Source: Bradyrhizobium sacchari (GTDB taxonomy: Bacteria; Pseudomonadota; Alphaproteobacteria; Rhizobiales; Xanthobacteraceae). From it: DNA of 64,000 nt. The notes below the pieces were generated by a model. It did not search any database. It saw only the letters and a list, made by a program, of their open reading frames with translations, and was not told the origin of the DNA. Positions within the stretch are counted from its first letter, which is position 1; every line of letters begins with the position of its first letter. Of the stretch, positions 17,584-26,243 are shown one piece after another. The stretch spans positions 308,849 to 372,848 of the forward strand of contig NZ_LWIG01000026.1 in assembly GCF_002068095.1 (NCBI RefSeq), in the 5' to 3' direction. A program made the position numbers and the translations under genes.

Positions 17584-18498
17584 ATGCTGGATCAAGGCGC
17601 TATCGACTGGGACGACTTTCGCTTCGTGCTCGCCATCGTGCGGGGCGGCTCGGTGTCGGCTGCGGCAAAACAGCTCGGCGTCGACCATGCGACCGTGATC
17701 CGCCGCGTCGACCGGCTGGAAAAGCACCTCTCGGCCAAGCTGTTTGACCGGCGCAAGACCGGCTATCTCCTCACCGAGGCCGGCCAGCGCGTCGCCGACA
17801 GCGCCGAAGCGATGGAATCGACCATCGTCGCCAACCAGGAGCAGGTCGGCGGTTCGGTGGCGCGGCTGACCGGGACGGTAAGGATCGGCGCCCCTGATGG
17901 CTTCGGCACCGCCTTCCTGGCGCCACGGCTGGCGCCGTTCGCGGACCGTTATCCCGATTTAGACCTGCAACTTGTGGCTACCGCGCGGCTGTTCAGTCTC
18001 TCCAAGCGCGAGGCGGACATCGCGATCAGCCTGACCATGCCGAAGGAAGGCCGCATCGTCGGCCGCAAGCTGCTCGACTATCGGCTCGGGCTTTATGCCG
18101 CGCCGGGCTATCTCGACCGCTTCCCTGAGATCACCTCCCGGCAGGATTTGGTGCAGCACCGCTTCGTCGGCTATATCGAGGAGCTGCTGTTCACGCCGGA
18201 GCTCGACTATCTGCCGCAGGTGTCGCCGCGGATCTCCGCGCGCTTCCGCAGCGCCAATCTGATCGCGCAGCTCAACGCCACCCTCTCCGGCTTCGGAATC
18301 GCCGTGCTGCCGCATTTCATGGCAAGCGACTATCCACAGCTGGTCGCGGTGCTGCCGGACGAGATCTCGATCACGCGGACATTCTGGATGCTGATGCATG
18401 CCGACAGCAAGGACCTGGCGCGGATCAGGGCGGTAGCGGATTACGTCAGTGAGATCGTGGAGCGCGAGCGGGCGCTGTTTGCGGGAAGGCCTTCGTAG
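17584..18498 (+). CDS. LysR family transcriptional regulator
   Basis: A 304-residue regulator with an N-terminal winged helix-turn-helix (WDDFRFVLAIVRGGSVSAAA, then QLGVDHATVIRRVDRLEKHL, residues about 9-48) and a C-terminal periplasmic-binding-like effector domain. The divergent arrangement with mmsA, the classical LysR layout, suggests control of valine/isobutyrate catabolism with a pathway intermediate as effector; this is inference. ATG 17563 is an in-frame alternative that would add MHHRCAK but leaves only about a dozen leader bases after the predicted promoter. Confidence 0.88.
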   Translation: MLDQGAIDWDDFRFVLAIVRGGSVSAAAKQLGVDHATVIRRVDRLEKHLSAKLFDRRKTGYLLTEAGQRVADSAEAMESTIVANQEQVGGSVARLTGTVRIGAPDGFGTAFLAPRLAPFADRYPDLDLQLVATARLFSLSKREADIAISLTMPKEGRIVGRKLLDYRLGLYAAPGYLDRFPEITSRQDLVQHRFVGYIEELLFTPELDYLPQVSPRISARFRSANLIAQLNATLSGFGIAVLPHFMASDYPQLVAVLPDEISITRTFWMLMHADSKDLARIRAVADYVSEIVERERALFAGRPS

Positions 18499-18608
18499 GG
18501 TGAGTTAGCTGAAGGCGTAACCCACCTCTTGCCTCTGCGGATAAACACAGCGGTGGGTTACGCCCGGCGACTGCGCGTCGCCTGGCCGACAGGGCTCACC
18601 CACCCTAC
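18497..18608. repeat. Long inverted repeat, family F
   Basis: TAGGGTGAGTTAGC at the left pairs with GGGCTCACCCACCCTACG at the right and GGCGTAACCCACC with GGTGGGTTACGCC inside. It lies between the convergent LysR and TetR genes and could terminate both. Confidence 0.88.
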
Positions 18609-18627
18609 GCATTCAACGGCATATCTC

Positions 18628-19248
18628 CTAATTCTGCTTCGCCTTCTTCGCCGCTGCCACCTTCGGCTCGCGCTTGGCGCCCTCGAGCGCGCTGTCCCTG
18701 CCCGCCTTCAGCACCTCGTCCGACAATTCGCTGGAGCCGGCGATGCGCGCGAGCAGCATGGTGCCGGCCATCGTCGCCAGCGTCGCGATCGCCTGCTTGC
18801 GGGCGGCCTTGCGCGGCACGTTCGGAATGAAGTCGGTCATCATCTCGATCATCTCGTCGAGCTTGCCCGCGAAGGCTTTGCGCGTTTTCGGGCTCTCGCG
18901 GGCGATCTCGGCGCCGAGTGCAGGGATCGAGCAACCATGGCCGGGATTGTCGCGGTGCAGCCCCGACAGGTAGGCCTCCGCGATCAGCGCCAGCCGCTTG
19001 TCCGGCGCGGCCTCGCCGGTGATCTTGCGCCAGTGCTCCATCGAGCGGTCCATGGCGTAGCCAAAGGCCTCGATCACCAGCGCCTCGCGGGAATCGAAAT
19101 GCGCGTAGAAGCCGCCATGGGTCAGGCCCGCCTCCTTCATGAGGTCGGCGACGCCGATGCCATGGGCGCCCTTCTCGCGCAGCCGCACCGAGGCCTTCTT
19201 GACGATCCGGTCGTGGGTTTCCTGCTTGTGTTCCCGGGAATAGCGCAT
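18628..19248 (-). CDS. TetR/AcrR family transcriptional regulator
   Basis: A 206-residue protein with an N-terminal TetR helix-turn-helix: RIVKKASVRLREKGAHGIGV followed by ADLMKEAGLTHGGFYAHFDS (residues about 14-53). HGGFYAHFDSREAL is typical of the subgroup that controls detoxification or lipid genes. The C-terminal ligand domain ends in a Lys/Ala-rich tail. It lies 70 bp downstream of a thioesterase gene on the same strand, and a short inverted repeat overlaps the promoter of that gene, so the regulator may repress its own transcript. Confidence 0.9.
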   Translation of the reverse strand: MRYSREHKQETHDRIVKKASVRLREKGAHGIGVADLMKEAGLTHGGFYAHFDSREALVIEAFGYAMDRSMEHWRKITGEAAPDKRLALIAEAYLSGLHRDNPGHGCSIPALGAEIARESPKTRKAFAGKLDEMIEMMTDFIPNVPRKAARKQAIATLATMAGTMLLARIAGSSELSDEVLKAGRDSALEGAKREPKVAAAKKAKQN

Positions 19249-19318
19249 GGACGTCTCATTGCATGTCGGAGATCATCTCATAACACAGAAATGGACTAGG
19301 CGATGAATTAATTCGCGT

Positions 19319-19846
19319 TCAGACATTGCCGATCATGGAAAAGGTTGCAGTTGCATGCACCGCCAGCGCACCCTTGCCGTCGCGGGCAAATCCCTCAGTG
19401 TAGCTGGTCTGGCGTCCCAGCTTGATGATCTTGCCTTCGGCCGAGATCAGCCCGGAACGGACCGACAGCGGGCGCAGAAAGGTCATTTTCAGGTCGAGGG
19501 TCACGGACGACTGCCCAGCCTCCAGCCGGGTCGAGATCGCGCAGCCCATGGCGGTATCGATCAGCGCGGCAGCGGTCGCGCCATGCAGGAGGCCGATGGT
19601 ATTTTCGAGATCCTCGCGCGGCTCCAGTTCCATGACGATCCGGCCCGGCTCGACCACGGCCATGGTGAAGCCGATCAGCTTTGCGAAGGGCGGCGGTGGC
19701 AGCCGGCCGTCGCGGATGCCGAGCATCGCGTCCATGCCTGAAAGGCCCATGGCCACCTTGGCGACCGGTGCAGGCATCTGCCAGTCCACCACCCGTTCAC
19801 GCCGTTGCGTGGGCGAAAACAGGTCAAGTTGATCGTTACCGGTCAT
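19319..19846 (-). CDS. PaaI-type hotdog thioesterase
   Basis: A 175-residue hotdog-fold protein. The segment ENTIGLLHGATAAALIDTAM (residues about 81-100) carries the HGG/HGA-type loop and catalytic Asp of the PaaI/YbgC clade, followed by SSVTLDLKMTFLRPL. It would hydrolyse short or aromatic acyl-CoA esters in the cytoplasm. It is first in a probable two-gene transcript with tetR and is divergent from an enoyl-CoA hydratase-like gene. Confidence 0.88.
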   Translation of the reverse strand: MTGNDQLDLFSPTQRRERVVDWQMPAPVAKVAMGLSGMDAMLGIRDGRLPPPPFAKLIGFTMAVVEPGRIVMELEPREDLENTIGLLHGATAAALIDTAMGCAISTRLEAGQSSVTLDLKMTFLRPLSVRSGLISAEGKIIKLGRQTSYTEGFARDGKGALAVHATATFSMIGNV

Positions 19847-19860
19847 GGCAGCCTCATTGA

Positions 19861-19901
19861 ATGATATACGTCATACTATGCCACGGACTTCACGCTGGCA
19901 A
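19861..19901 (-). promoter_or_regulatory. Promoter of the thioesterase-tetR transcript with overlapping inverted repeat
   Basis: On the minus strand TTGCCA (19901-19896) and TAGTAT (19878-19873) are 17 bp apart, a sigma-70-like promoter. ATGATATACGTCAT at 19861-19874 is a near-perfect inverted repeat (5-bp arms, one mismatch) overlapping the -10 hexamer by 2 bp, the place where TetR repressors bind. Assignment to the adjacent TetR is inference. Confidence 0.45.
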
Positions 19902-19978
19902 CTCCGCTTCTGCGCCCCCGCCCGCTTGACAAGCAGGACGTTTCGGCCCGGAAGTGGTTCGATCGGCGCGCCTCGCGC

Positions 19979-20776
19979 ATGTCCACGAAACCTCCGAGAT
20001 CCAAAATGGAAATGCTCAACAACCACTGCGGCATCACACGCGAAGCGCGCGGCGTCGTCCATGTCGCGATCTGCAACGCCGGCCCGCTGAATATTCTGAG
20101 CTCGCCCGTGACCGACGCGGTGCGCGAAGGCCTGCAGCAGCTCTCTTCCGACCGCAGCATCCGCGTCGTCGTGCTGCGCGGCCAAAGCGAGAAGAGCATG
20201 ATCGGCGGCGCCGACATCAAGGAGATGATCAGGCTCGACCAGACATCGGCAGAAGCCTTCATCAGCCGCCTGCGCGATCTCTGCGAGGCCGTGCGCCAAT
20301 TCCCTGCCCCGGTGATCGCACGCATGCCCGGCTGGTGCCTCGGCGGCGGACTCGAGGTCGCCGCCGCCTGCGATTTCCGCGTCGCCGCGCACGACGCCCA
20401 TTTCGGGATGCCGGAGGTCCGCGTCGGCATCCCCTCGGTGATCCATGCCGCCCTGCTGCCGCGCCTGATCGGCTGGGCCCGCGCACGCTGGCTGGTGATG
20501 ACGGCGGAGAACATCGACGCAGCCACCGCACTGGCCTGGGGACTGATCGACAAGGTCGCGCCGGAGGGCGGACTGGATGCCGAGATCGAGCACTTGGTGA
20601 AGGCATTGCTCGAATGCGGCCCCGAGGCGCTGCGGTCGCAGAAGGCGCTGCTGCGGCAATGGGAGGAGCTGCCGCTGACGGAGTCGGTGAATTTGAGCAT
20701 CAAGGTGTTCGGCGAGTCGTTCCTGACGGACGAGCCGACCCGGCTGATGGGCGCTTTTGTGAACCGGAAGGGTTAG
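19979..20776 (+). CDS. Enoyl-CoA hydratase/isomerase family protein
   Basis: A 265-residue crotonase-superfamily protein. The first oxyanion loop is SMIGGADIKEM and the second is PGWCLGGGLEVAAACDFRVA; GMPEVRVGIPSVIHAALLPR carries one acidic residue in the catalytic region. The residue pattern is less canonical than in mitochondrial crotonase, so a hydratase, isomerase or hydrolase role on an unknown acyl-CoA is possible. Neither ATG 19979 nor ATG 20006 has a strong ribosome-binding site; I used the longer form. It is divergent from the thioesterase gene. Confidence 0.85.
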   Translation: MSTKPPRSKMEMLNNHCGITREARGVVHVAICNAGPLNILSSPVTDAVREGLQQLSSDRSIRVVVLRGQSEKSMIGGADIKEMIRLDQTSAEAFISRLRDLCEAVRQFPAPVIARMPGWCLGGGLEVAAACDFRVAAHDAHFGMPEVRVGIPSVIHAALLPRLIGWARARWLVMTAENIDAATALAWGLIDKVAPEGGLDAEIEHLVKALLECGPEALRSQKALLRQWEELPLTESVNLSIKVFGESFLTDEPTRLMGAFVNRKG

Positions 20777-20817
20777 ACGCGCTACCGCGCTCAGTTAAGC
20801 TCTCTCCACTCTAAAGG

Positions 20818-20920
20818 TGTCATGCCCCGGCTTGATCGGGGCATCCAGTACGCCGTGGCTTCTCGGCTCAACCACATTCGTCTCTGGAATACTGGATCGC
20901 CCGGTCTAGAGGCGATGACA
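20818..20920. repeat. Long inverted repeat, distinct GTCATGCCCC type
   Basis: TGTCATGCCCCGGCTTGATC at the left is answered by GGCGATGACA at the right, with inner ATCCAGTA against TACTGGAT. It follows the enoyl-CoA hydratase gene. It differs in sequence from families A and B but has the same design. Confidence 0.8.
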
Positions 20921-21043
20921 GCAGTGTCTGTGGAACGAGCACGGCGCTCTCAACGCCACCTGGCCCCTCCCCCGCTCGCACGATCAAATCTCATGCGAAG
21001 CGCAAGATTTTCTCATCCTCGCCGCGGTTGCTTTTTTTGCGCC

Positions 21044-21057
21044 GCATCATATGATGC
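21044..21057. promoter_or_regulatory. Perfect 14-bp palindrome upstream of thiolase
   Basis: GCATCATATGATGC is perfectly self-complementary and ends 36 bp before the thiolase start codon, next to CATAAT at 21059-21064 that could serve as a -10 hexamer. Size and placement suggest an operator for a dimeric repressor. No regulator gene is adjacent. Confidence 0.45.
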
Positions 21058-21093
21058 TCATAATCTTACCCATCATCGCCAGGGAGTCCCGTC

Positions 21094-22290
21094 ATGGCCG
21101 AAGCCGCCGATCCCGTCGTCATCGTTTCCGCCGCCCGCACCCCGCTCGGCCGCTTTATGGGCGAGCTGTCGCCGCTTCCCGCGCACAAGCTCGGATCGCA
21201 CGTGATCGGCGCGGCGCTGGAGCGCGCGAAGCTTGCGCCTGAAAAGGTCGATGAGGTCTTCATGGGGTGCGTGCTGCCGGCCGGACAAGGCCAGGCGCCG
21301 GCGCGCCAGGCGGCACGTAACGCCGGACTTCCCGACGCCACCGGCGCCACCACGGTGAACAAGGTCTGCGGCTCCGGCATGAAGGCGACCATGCTGGCGC
21401 ACGACATCATCCGCGCCGGCTCGGCCGAGATCGTCGTCTCCGGCGGCATGGAGAGCATGAGCAACGCGCCCTACCTGCTGGCAAAAGCGCGCGGCGGCTA
21501 CCGCGCCGGCCATGATCGCATCATCGACCACATGATGATGGACGGCCTCGAGGACGCCTACGAGACCGGCCGCTCGATGGGCGATTTCGGCGAGGCGACC
21601 GCGGAGGCCTATCAGTTCACCCGCAAGGACCAGGATGCCTACGCGATGGAGACGCTCAGCCGCGCCCGCAGGGCGGTCGAAGGCGGCGCGTTCACGACGG
21701 AGATTGCGCCGATCACGCTGACGGAGAAGGCCGGCCCGCGCGTCATCGCCAACGACGAGCATCCGCTGAAAGTTGATCCCGCAAAGATCCCCGGGCTGAA
21801 GCCGGCGTTCCGCGCCAACGGCACGATAACGCCGGCCGCCTCCTCCGCCAATGCCGACGGAGCTGCCGCGCTGGTGCTGACGAAGCGCTCGCTCGCCGAC
21901 CGCAGCGGCCTGCCTGTACTCGCTGAGATCAAGGGCCACGCCACCCACAGCCAGGAGCCGCAATGGTTCACCACGGCACCGATCCCGGCGATCCGCAAGC
22001 TGCTGGACAAGGTCGGCTGGAGTGCTGGCGATGTCGACCTGTTCGAGATCAACGAGGCTTTTGCCGTGGTGGCGATGGCGGCGCAGCGCGATCTCGGCAT
22101 CGCCAGAGAGAGGCTGAACGTCAACGGCGGCGCCTGCGCGCTCGGCCATCCGATCGGCGCCACCGGCGCGCGGCTGATCGTGACGCTGCTGCACGCATTG
22201 GAGGCGCAGAACCTCAAGCGCGGCATCGCGGCGCTCTGCATCGGCGGCGGCGAGGCCACCGCGATCGCGGTGGAGCGCCAAACGCATTAG
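21094..22290 (+). CDS. Acetyl-CoA C-acetyltransferase (thiolase)
   Basis: A 398-residue thiolase with all catalytic motifs: nucleophile Cys in NKVCGSGMKATM (about residue 93), NGGACALGHPIGATG with the catalytic His, and the C-terminal CIGGGEATA Cys. It condenses or cleaves acetoacetyl-CoA and related 3-ketoacyl-CoA. Length and motifs fit a biosynthetic or short-chain thiolase; since no phaB is adjacent, a role in polyhydroxybutyrate synthesis cannot be claimed. AGGGAG lies 11 bp before the ATG. A palindrome in the upstream region suggests regulation. Confidence 0.93.
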   Translation: MAEAADPVVIVSAARTPLGRFMGELSPLPAHKLGSHVIGAALERAKLAPEKVDEVFMGCVLPAGQGQAPARQAARNAGLPDATGATTVNKVCGSGMKATMLAHDIIRAGSAEIVVSGGMESMSNAPYLLAKARGGYRAGHDRIIDHMMMDGLEDAYETGRSMGDFGEATAEAYQFTRKDQDAYAMETLSRARRAVEGGAFTTEIAPITLTEKAGPRVIANDEHPLKVDPAKIPGLKPAFRANGTITPAASSANADGAAALVLTKRSLADRSGLPVLAEIKGHATHSQEPQWFTTAPIPAIRKLLDKVGWSAGDVDLFEINEAFAVVAMAAQRDLGIARERLNVNGGACALGHPIGATGARLIVTLLHALEAQNLKRGIAALCIGGGEATAIAVERQTH

Positions 22291-22305
22291 CGTCAATGTC
22301 CGAAA

Positions 22306-22339
22306 TTGAGGGAAGTCTGGCATTTCAGACTTGCCTCAA
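22306..22339. promoter_or_regulatory. 13-bp inverted repeat between thiolase and MFS genes
   Basis: TTGAGGGAAGTCT at 22306-22318 and AGACTTGCCTCAA at 22327-22339 pair with one mismatch around the 8-nt loop GGCATTTC. There is no T tract, so it is either an operator or a processing hairpin. It starts 16 bp after the thiolase stop and ends 60 bp before the MFS ATG. Confidence 0.55.
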
Positions 22340-22399
22340 CTGTGTCAGATTGCAACGATGGCGCGGGTCCTTGGGGCTCGCCAACAAGACTGAGGCCCA

Positions 22400-23695
22400 A
22401 TGATCTCGAACTGGCTCGCGGCAGCACTGTCCCGCCGCAATATCCACTATGGCTGGGTAATGGTCGGCGTGACCTTCCTTGCCGCGCTGATCAGCGCCGG
22501 CACGGTCGGCGCACCCGGCGTGTTCATCGTTCCCCTGCAGAAGGAGTTCGGTTGGAGCACGGCGCAGATCTCCTCCGCGCTGTCGATCCGCTTCATCCTG
22601 TTCGGGCTGATGGCGCCGTTCGCCGCCGCCCTGCTCAACCGCTACGGCCTGCGCAACGTCACGCTGGCCGCGCAGCTCATCGTCGTCACGGCGCTGGTGC
22701 TTTCGCTCGGCATGACCGAGATCTGGCAGCTCATCGCGCTGTGGGGCGTCGTGATCGGCATCGGCACCGGCATGACCGCGCTGGTGCTCGGTGCGACCAT
22801 CGCGACGCGCTGGTTCGCGGCAAGACGCGGCCTCGTCGTCGGCATCATGACCGCGAGCGTCGCCACCGGCCAGCTCGTATTCCTGCCGCTGCTGGCCAGC
22901 CTGACCGAACGCTTCGGCTGGCGGCTGGCGCTCGGCTTCGTCTGCATCATGCTCGGCGTCTCCGCGCTGGCCGTGCTGCTCGCGATGCGCGACCGGCCGA
23001 GCGATGTGGGCTTGCGCCCCTTCGGTGACGAGGGCACCGAGCCCCTGCCCGCACCGCCCGTCAGCCACGGCTCGATCACGGCGGTGGCGCTCGGCACGCT
23101 GCGCGACGCCTCGAAGTCGACCGCGTTCTGGATCCTGTTTGCGACCTTCTTCGTCTGCGGCGCCTCGACCAACGGCCTCGTCCAGGTCCACCTGATCCCG
23201 ATGTGCCTCGATTTCGGCATTCCGCAGGTGCAGGCCGCAAGCCTGCTCGCCGCGATGGGCATCTTCGATTTCTTCGGCACCATCATGTCGGGCTGGCTGT
23301 CGGATCGCTACGACAACCGCTATCTGCTGTTCTGGTACTACGGCCTGCGCGGGCTCTCGCTGATCTTCCTGCCCTTCAGCGATTTCTCGTTCTATGGGCT
23401 CTCGATCTTCGCGATGTTCTACGGGCTCGACTGGATCGCCACGGTGCCACCCACCGTGCGCCTCACCGCGCAGAAGTTCGGGCCCGAGCGCGCCAATCTG
23501 GTGTTCGGCTGGATTTTTGCCGGCCATCAGCTCGGCGCAGGCACTGCGGCGTTCGGCGCCGGCTTCTCGCGGACGGTGTATCAGAGCTATCTGCCGGCCT
23601 TCTTCATCGCCGGCGCGCTCTGCGTGTTCGCCGCGCTGATCGTGCTGGCGCTGTCGCGGCAGCCGAAGACCGAGCCGAAGCCGGCGATGGCCTAA
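22400..23695 (+). CDS. Major facilitator superfamily transporter
   Basis: A 431-residue membrane protein with about 12 hydrophobic segments. The first follows a short cytoplasmic N-terminus (ALSRRNIHYGWVMVGVTF), and WLSDRYDNRYLLFWYYGLRG resembles the repeated MFS loop motif after TM8. The sequence type, with HYGW at the first helix, resembles the monocarboxylate/oxalate-formate antiporter-like MFS group. The substrate is unknown. Its stop overlaps the convergent porin gene stop by 4 bp. Confidence 0.9.
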   Translation: MISNWLAAALSRRNIHYGWVMVGVTFLAALISAGTVGAPGVFIVPLQKEFGWSTAQISSALSIRFILFGLMAPFAAALLNRYGLRNVTLAAQLIVVTALVLSLGMTEIWQLIALWGVVIGIGTGMTALVLGATIATRWFAARRGLVVGIMTASVATGQLVFLPLLASLTERFGWRLALGFVCIMLGVSALAVLLAMRDRPSDVGLRPFGDEGTEPLPAPPVSHGSITAVALGTLRDASKSTAFWILFATFFVCGASTNGLVQVHLIPMCLDFGIPQVQAASLLAAMGIFDFFGTIMSGWLSDRYDNRYLLFWYYGLRGLSLIFLPFSDFSFYGLSIFAMFYGLDWIATVPPTVRLTAQKFGPERANLVFGWIFAGHQLGAGTAAFGAGFSRTVYQSYLPAFFIAGALCVFAALIVLALSRQPKTEPKPAMA

Positions 23696-25095
23696 TATCT
23701 GATCGTGGTGGTGACGCCGAACACTGCGGCGTCACCGATCCGCAAGACCCCGGTCGGATCATTCGGGTTCGGGATGCCGCCCGAGGGGCGGAAGACGTAC
23801 TGGAAGTAAGGCGCGATCAGCCAGCCCGGCTTGATGTGCGCTTCGTAGATCATCTCGAGCAGGGTCTCGTTGCTGCGCACCGGCCCCTGGACGCCGGTAT
23901 AGAAATTCGTATCGATATCCAGATCGCGCGCGGGCTTCGAGATCCGCATATAGGCCATCGCCATGCCGAAGCGGTCGAGCGGACGGCCGGGCGTGAAGCC
24001 GACGAAGCCAATACCGCCGTCCAGATAAAGATCGATCAAATTGCGGTCCGGTGGGCTGTAGGCGATGCGGGCGAACGCCGTGATGCCCGGGAGCGAGGCC
24101 GAGGTGCTGTTCTCCTTCACTTCCGGCGGGCGATAGAGCACCTGCTCGATCACGGCGAAGACGCCGTAGTTGCCGCGCAGCTTGGCCGGAATGCCGCTGC
24201 CGCCGGGATCCGCAATCGACTGGCCTTCCGCCGTTAAACGCTGGCTGTCGAACGCGCCATAGTGCCTCCAGGCGCCGGGCGTGAAGTTGCCGGCGAGAGG
24301 ATGGCCGCCAATATCGATGTCGTAATTAAAGCGGACCTGCCCGATCACCCAGGGCGGATCGTTGACGCGGAATGCGAGGCCGTGATGGTCGCGGAGTTGG
24401 GGGTCCTGATCGCCCGGTCCTGATGGATCGCCGTTGAACACCGCGCCGAACAATGTGACCTGGTCCGACAGCGCGGCCTTGACGCGAATGCCGGGCACCG
24501 CGATCGGCGGCGCCGGGCCGCCGGCTGGGAGGTTGCTCGCCTTGATCGCCGGCCAGCCGAAGGTGCCGTTGATAAAGAGGTCATCGGTCTCGCTGTCGAA
24601 GAACTCGACATCCGCCGCCTGCTGGCCGGCCCTGATATTCAGGGCGCCGTTGAAAAAATTCTGCTCGAAATAGGCGCTGTAGAGCCGCTGGTCGGGCAGC
24701 GCCTCGATCTCGCTGATGGTGGCAAGATTCATTACGTAGTTGCGGGAGAGCCCCTGCCCGTAGATCACAAAGGCATTGGCGTAGAAGCGCCCGCCAGTCC
24801 AGCCGACCAGCTTGTCGAGATCGGCATCGACCGACAGATCGAGCCGGCCGAAATGGATGGCGCCGCGCTTCACGCCGCCGGAGACGTTGGCGATGTTGTC
24901 CGCGATGTAGGTGGCACCGAAGTTGAGGCCCTTGTTGGCGAGCCCGTCATGCCACTCGTTGAACCATTTCGGCGCCAGCCATTCGGCCGCGCTCTCGTCC
25001 TTGGCACCGGCGAATGCGCTGGTGCTGGCTGCCGTGCAGGCCAGCGCCATGGCAGCCGCGCGGCACAACAGAAAGCTATGGGCAGTCCCGATCAC
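23692..25095 (-). CDS. OprB-type carbohydrate-selective porin
   Basis: A 467-residue outer-membrane beta-barrel. The first 29 residues form a signal peptide ending ASTSAFA. The mature protein has many alternating aromatic/hydrophilic strands, including WLAPKWFNEWHDGLANKG at the start, IRAGQQAADVEFFDS in the middle and a terminal Tyr as expected for barrel assembly. OprB family members carry sugars across the outer membrane. The start is GTG at 25095; the next in-frame ATG at 25050 would cut the signal sequence short. Convergent with the MFS gene. Confidence 0.88.
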   Translation of the reverse strand: MIGTAHSFLLCRAAAMALACTAASTSAFAGAKDESAAEWLAPKWFNEWHDGLANKGLNFGATYIADNIANVSGGVKRGAIHFGRLDLSVDADLDKLVGWTGGRFYANAFVIYGQGLSRNYVMNLATISEIEALPDQRLYSAYFEQNFFNGALNIRAGQQAADVEFFDSETDDLFINGTFGWPAIKASNLPAGGPAPPIAVPGIRVKAALSDQVTLFGAVFNGDPSGPGDQDPQLRDHHGLAFRVNDPPWVIGQVRFNYDIDIGGHPLAGNFTPGAWRHYGAFDSQRLTAEGQSIADPGGSGIPAKLRGNYGVFAVIEQVLYRPPEVKENSTSASLPGITAFARIAYSPPDRNLIDLYLDGGIGFVGFTPGRPLDRFGMAMAYMRISKPARDLDIDTNFYTGVQGPVRSNETLLEMIYEAHIKPGWLIAPYFQYVFRPSGGIPNPNDPTGVLRIGDAAVFGVTTTIRY

Positions 25096-25117
25096 GGCCG
25101 ATATCCGGTGGCATACT

Positions 25118-26134
25118 CTACTTGAATATGCCCGTCCGCCGCATGAAGAGATAGGCCGCGCCGACGGACGAGGCCATCAGCACTGCCGCCCAGAGGAAGC
25201 CGGTCTCGACGTCGGTGAGCGGCAGGCCTTTGGTGTTCATGCCAAAGATGCCGGTGATCAGCGTCGGCGGCAGCAAGAGCGAGGTCACGATCGAGAGCGT
25301 GTGGAGGTGGCGGTTGCTCTCCTCCTCGTTCTTGAAGCGCAACTCCTCTTCGAGCAGGCGGCTGCGCTCGCGCAGCTCGACGATGTCGTGATCGAGACCG
25401 TCGAGCCGCTGCGCCAACTTGCCGGCGTGGATGCGAAGCGCGGGCGAGAGGTGATCGGTGTTCTTCTGGTCGAGACGGTGGAACAGCACGCGCAGGCCGG
25501 TGAGCTGGCGGTGCAGCCTCACGCAAGTCCGGCGCAGGCGTCCCAGGTTGCGGCGCATCTCGGGCTTGGCGTCATCGGCGAGAATGCGCTCCTCGATGTC
25601 GTCGATCTCCTGTCCGAGCTTGTCGGCCATCCGGTCGAGCGTGTCGGCGACCTCGTCGACGATCTTTTCCAGGAGATGGGCGACATTGTCGACGCGGTAG
25701 CCGCCTTCGAGCACCCGGCGCGTCGCATCGGCCGAGCACAGCGCCTGATGACGGCCACTGACCAGCAGGCGCTCGGTCATGGCGAAACGCAGGAACGCAG
25801 TCTCCTCCGTCGGGCTGTCGATCTCGCGGACGAGATCGGAGAACACACCGTAGACGCAATGATCGATGACGTGGAGCTGCTGGAAGGTGTCGTTGCAGAG
25901 CAGCAGTTCGCGCGCGAGCGGCGGCAGGCTTGACGCCGCGATCCATGGACGCACGCGCGCGTCCGTCAGGTTGAAATGCAGCCAGAGCCGGCCGTCATGG
26001 CTGAACTCGATCGGCTGGTCGATCGCCAGCGCCTCGGCGCTGCCGTCGCTGTGCAGACGGAACGCCCAGACCAAGCCGGGAATGGCAGGCACAGTCTCCA
26101 ATATCGCGCTGACTAGCTTTGCCGGCTCAGCCAT
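25118..26134 (-). CDS. CorA/ZntB-type divalent cation transporter
   Basis: A 338-residue CorA-superfamily protein. A long acidic cytoplasmic domain with extended helices (residues about 130-275) precedes two C-terminal membrane helices. The selectivity motif GMN lies at about residues 298-300 in TGIFGMNTKGLPL, followed by ETGFLWAAVLMASSVGAAYL. The organisation fits ZntB-type zinc/proton transporters as well as Mg2+ CorA channels; residues do not decide. ATG 26134 (MAEPAKLVSAI) is used; the in-frame TTG 12 bp upstream is unlikely. It lies downstream of adc on the same strand-opposed block with no visible promoter. Confidence 0.88.
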   Translation of the reverse strand: MAEPAKLVSAILETVPAIPGLVWAFRLHSDGSAEALAIDQPIEFSHDGRLWLHFNLTDARVRPWIAASSLPPLARELLLCNDTFQQLHVIDHCVYGVFSDLVREIDSPTEETAFLRFAMTERLLVSGRHQALCSADATRRVLEGGYRVDNVAHLLEKIVDEVADTLDRMADKLGQEIDDIEERILADDAKPEMRRNLGRLRRTCVRLHRQLTGLRVLFHRLDQKNTDHLSPALRIHAGKLAQRLDGLDHDIVELRERSRLLEEELRFKNEEESNRHLHTLSIVTSLLLPPTLITGIFGMNTKGLPLTDVETGFLWAAVLMASSVGAAYLFMRRTGIFK

Positions 26135-26243
26135 GGATAGCCCCAACCGTCAACAATGCCCCGCCTCCGGCCGATGGCTGACGGCATCGTCCGGCTCTCG
26201 CGGATACTCAATTACGCCAATGTTACAGTTTGATGATGGCGCC

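Larger units (their letters stand above)
20777..21093. other. Gene-free 317-bp interval before the thiolase gene
   Basis: It contains a long inverted repeat at 20818-20920, an unremarkable stretch from about 20921 to 21020, a seven-T run in GCTTTTTTTGCG, a perfect 14-bp palindrome at 21044-21057 and AGGGAG just before the thiolase ATG. I see no coding potential or RNA gene. Confidence 0.7.
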
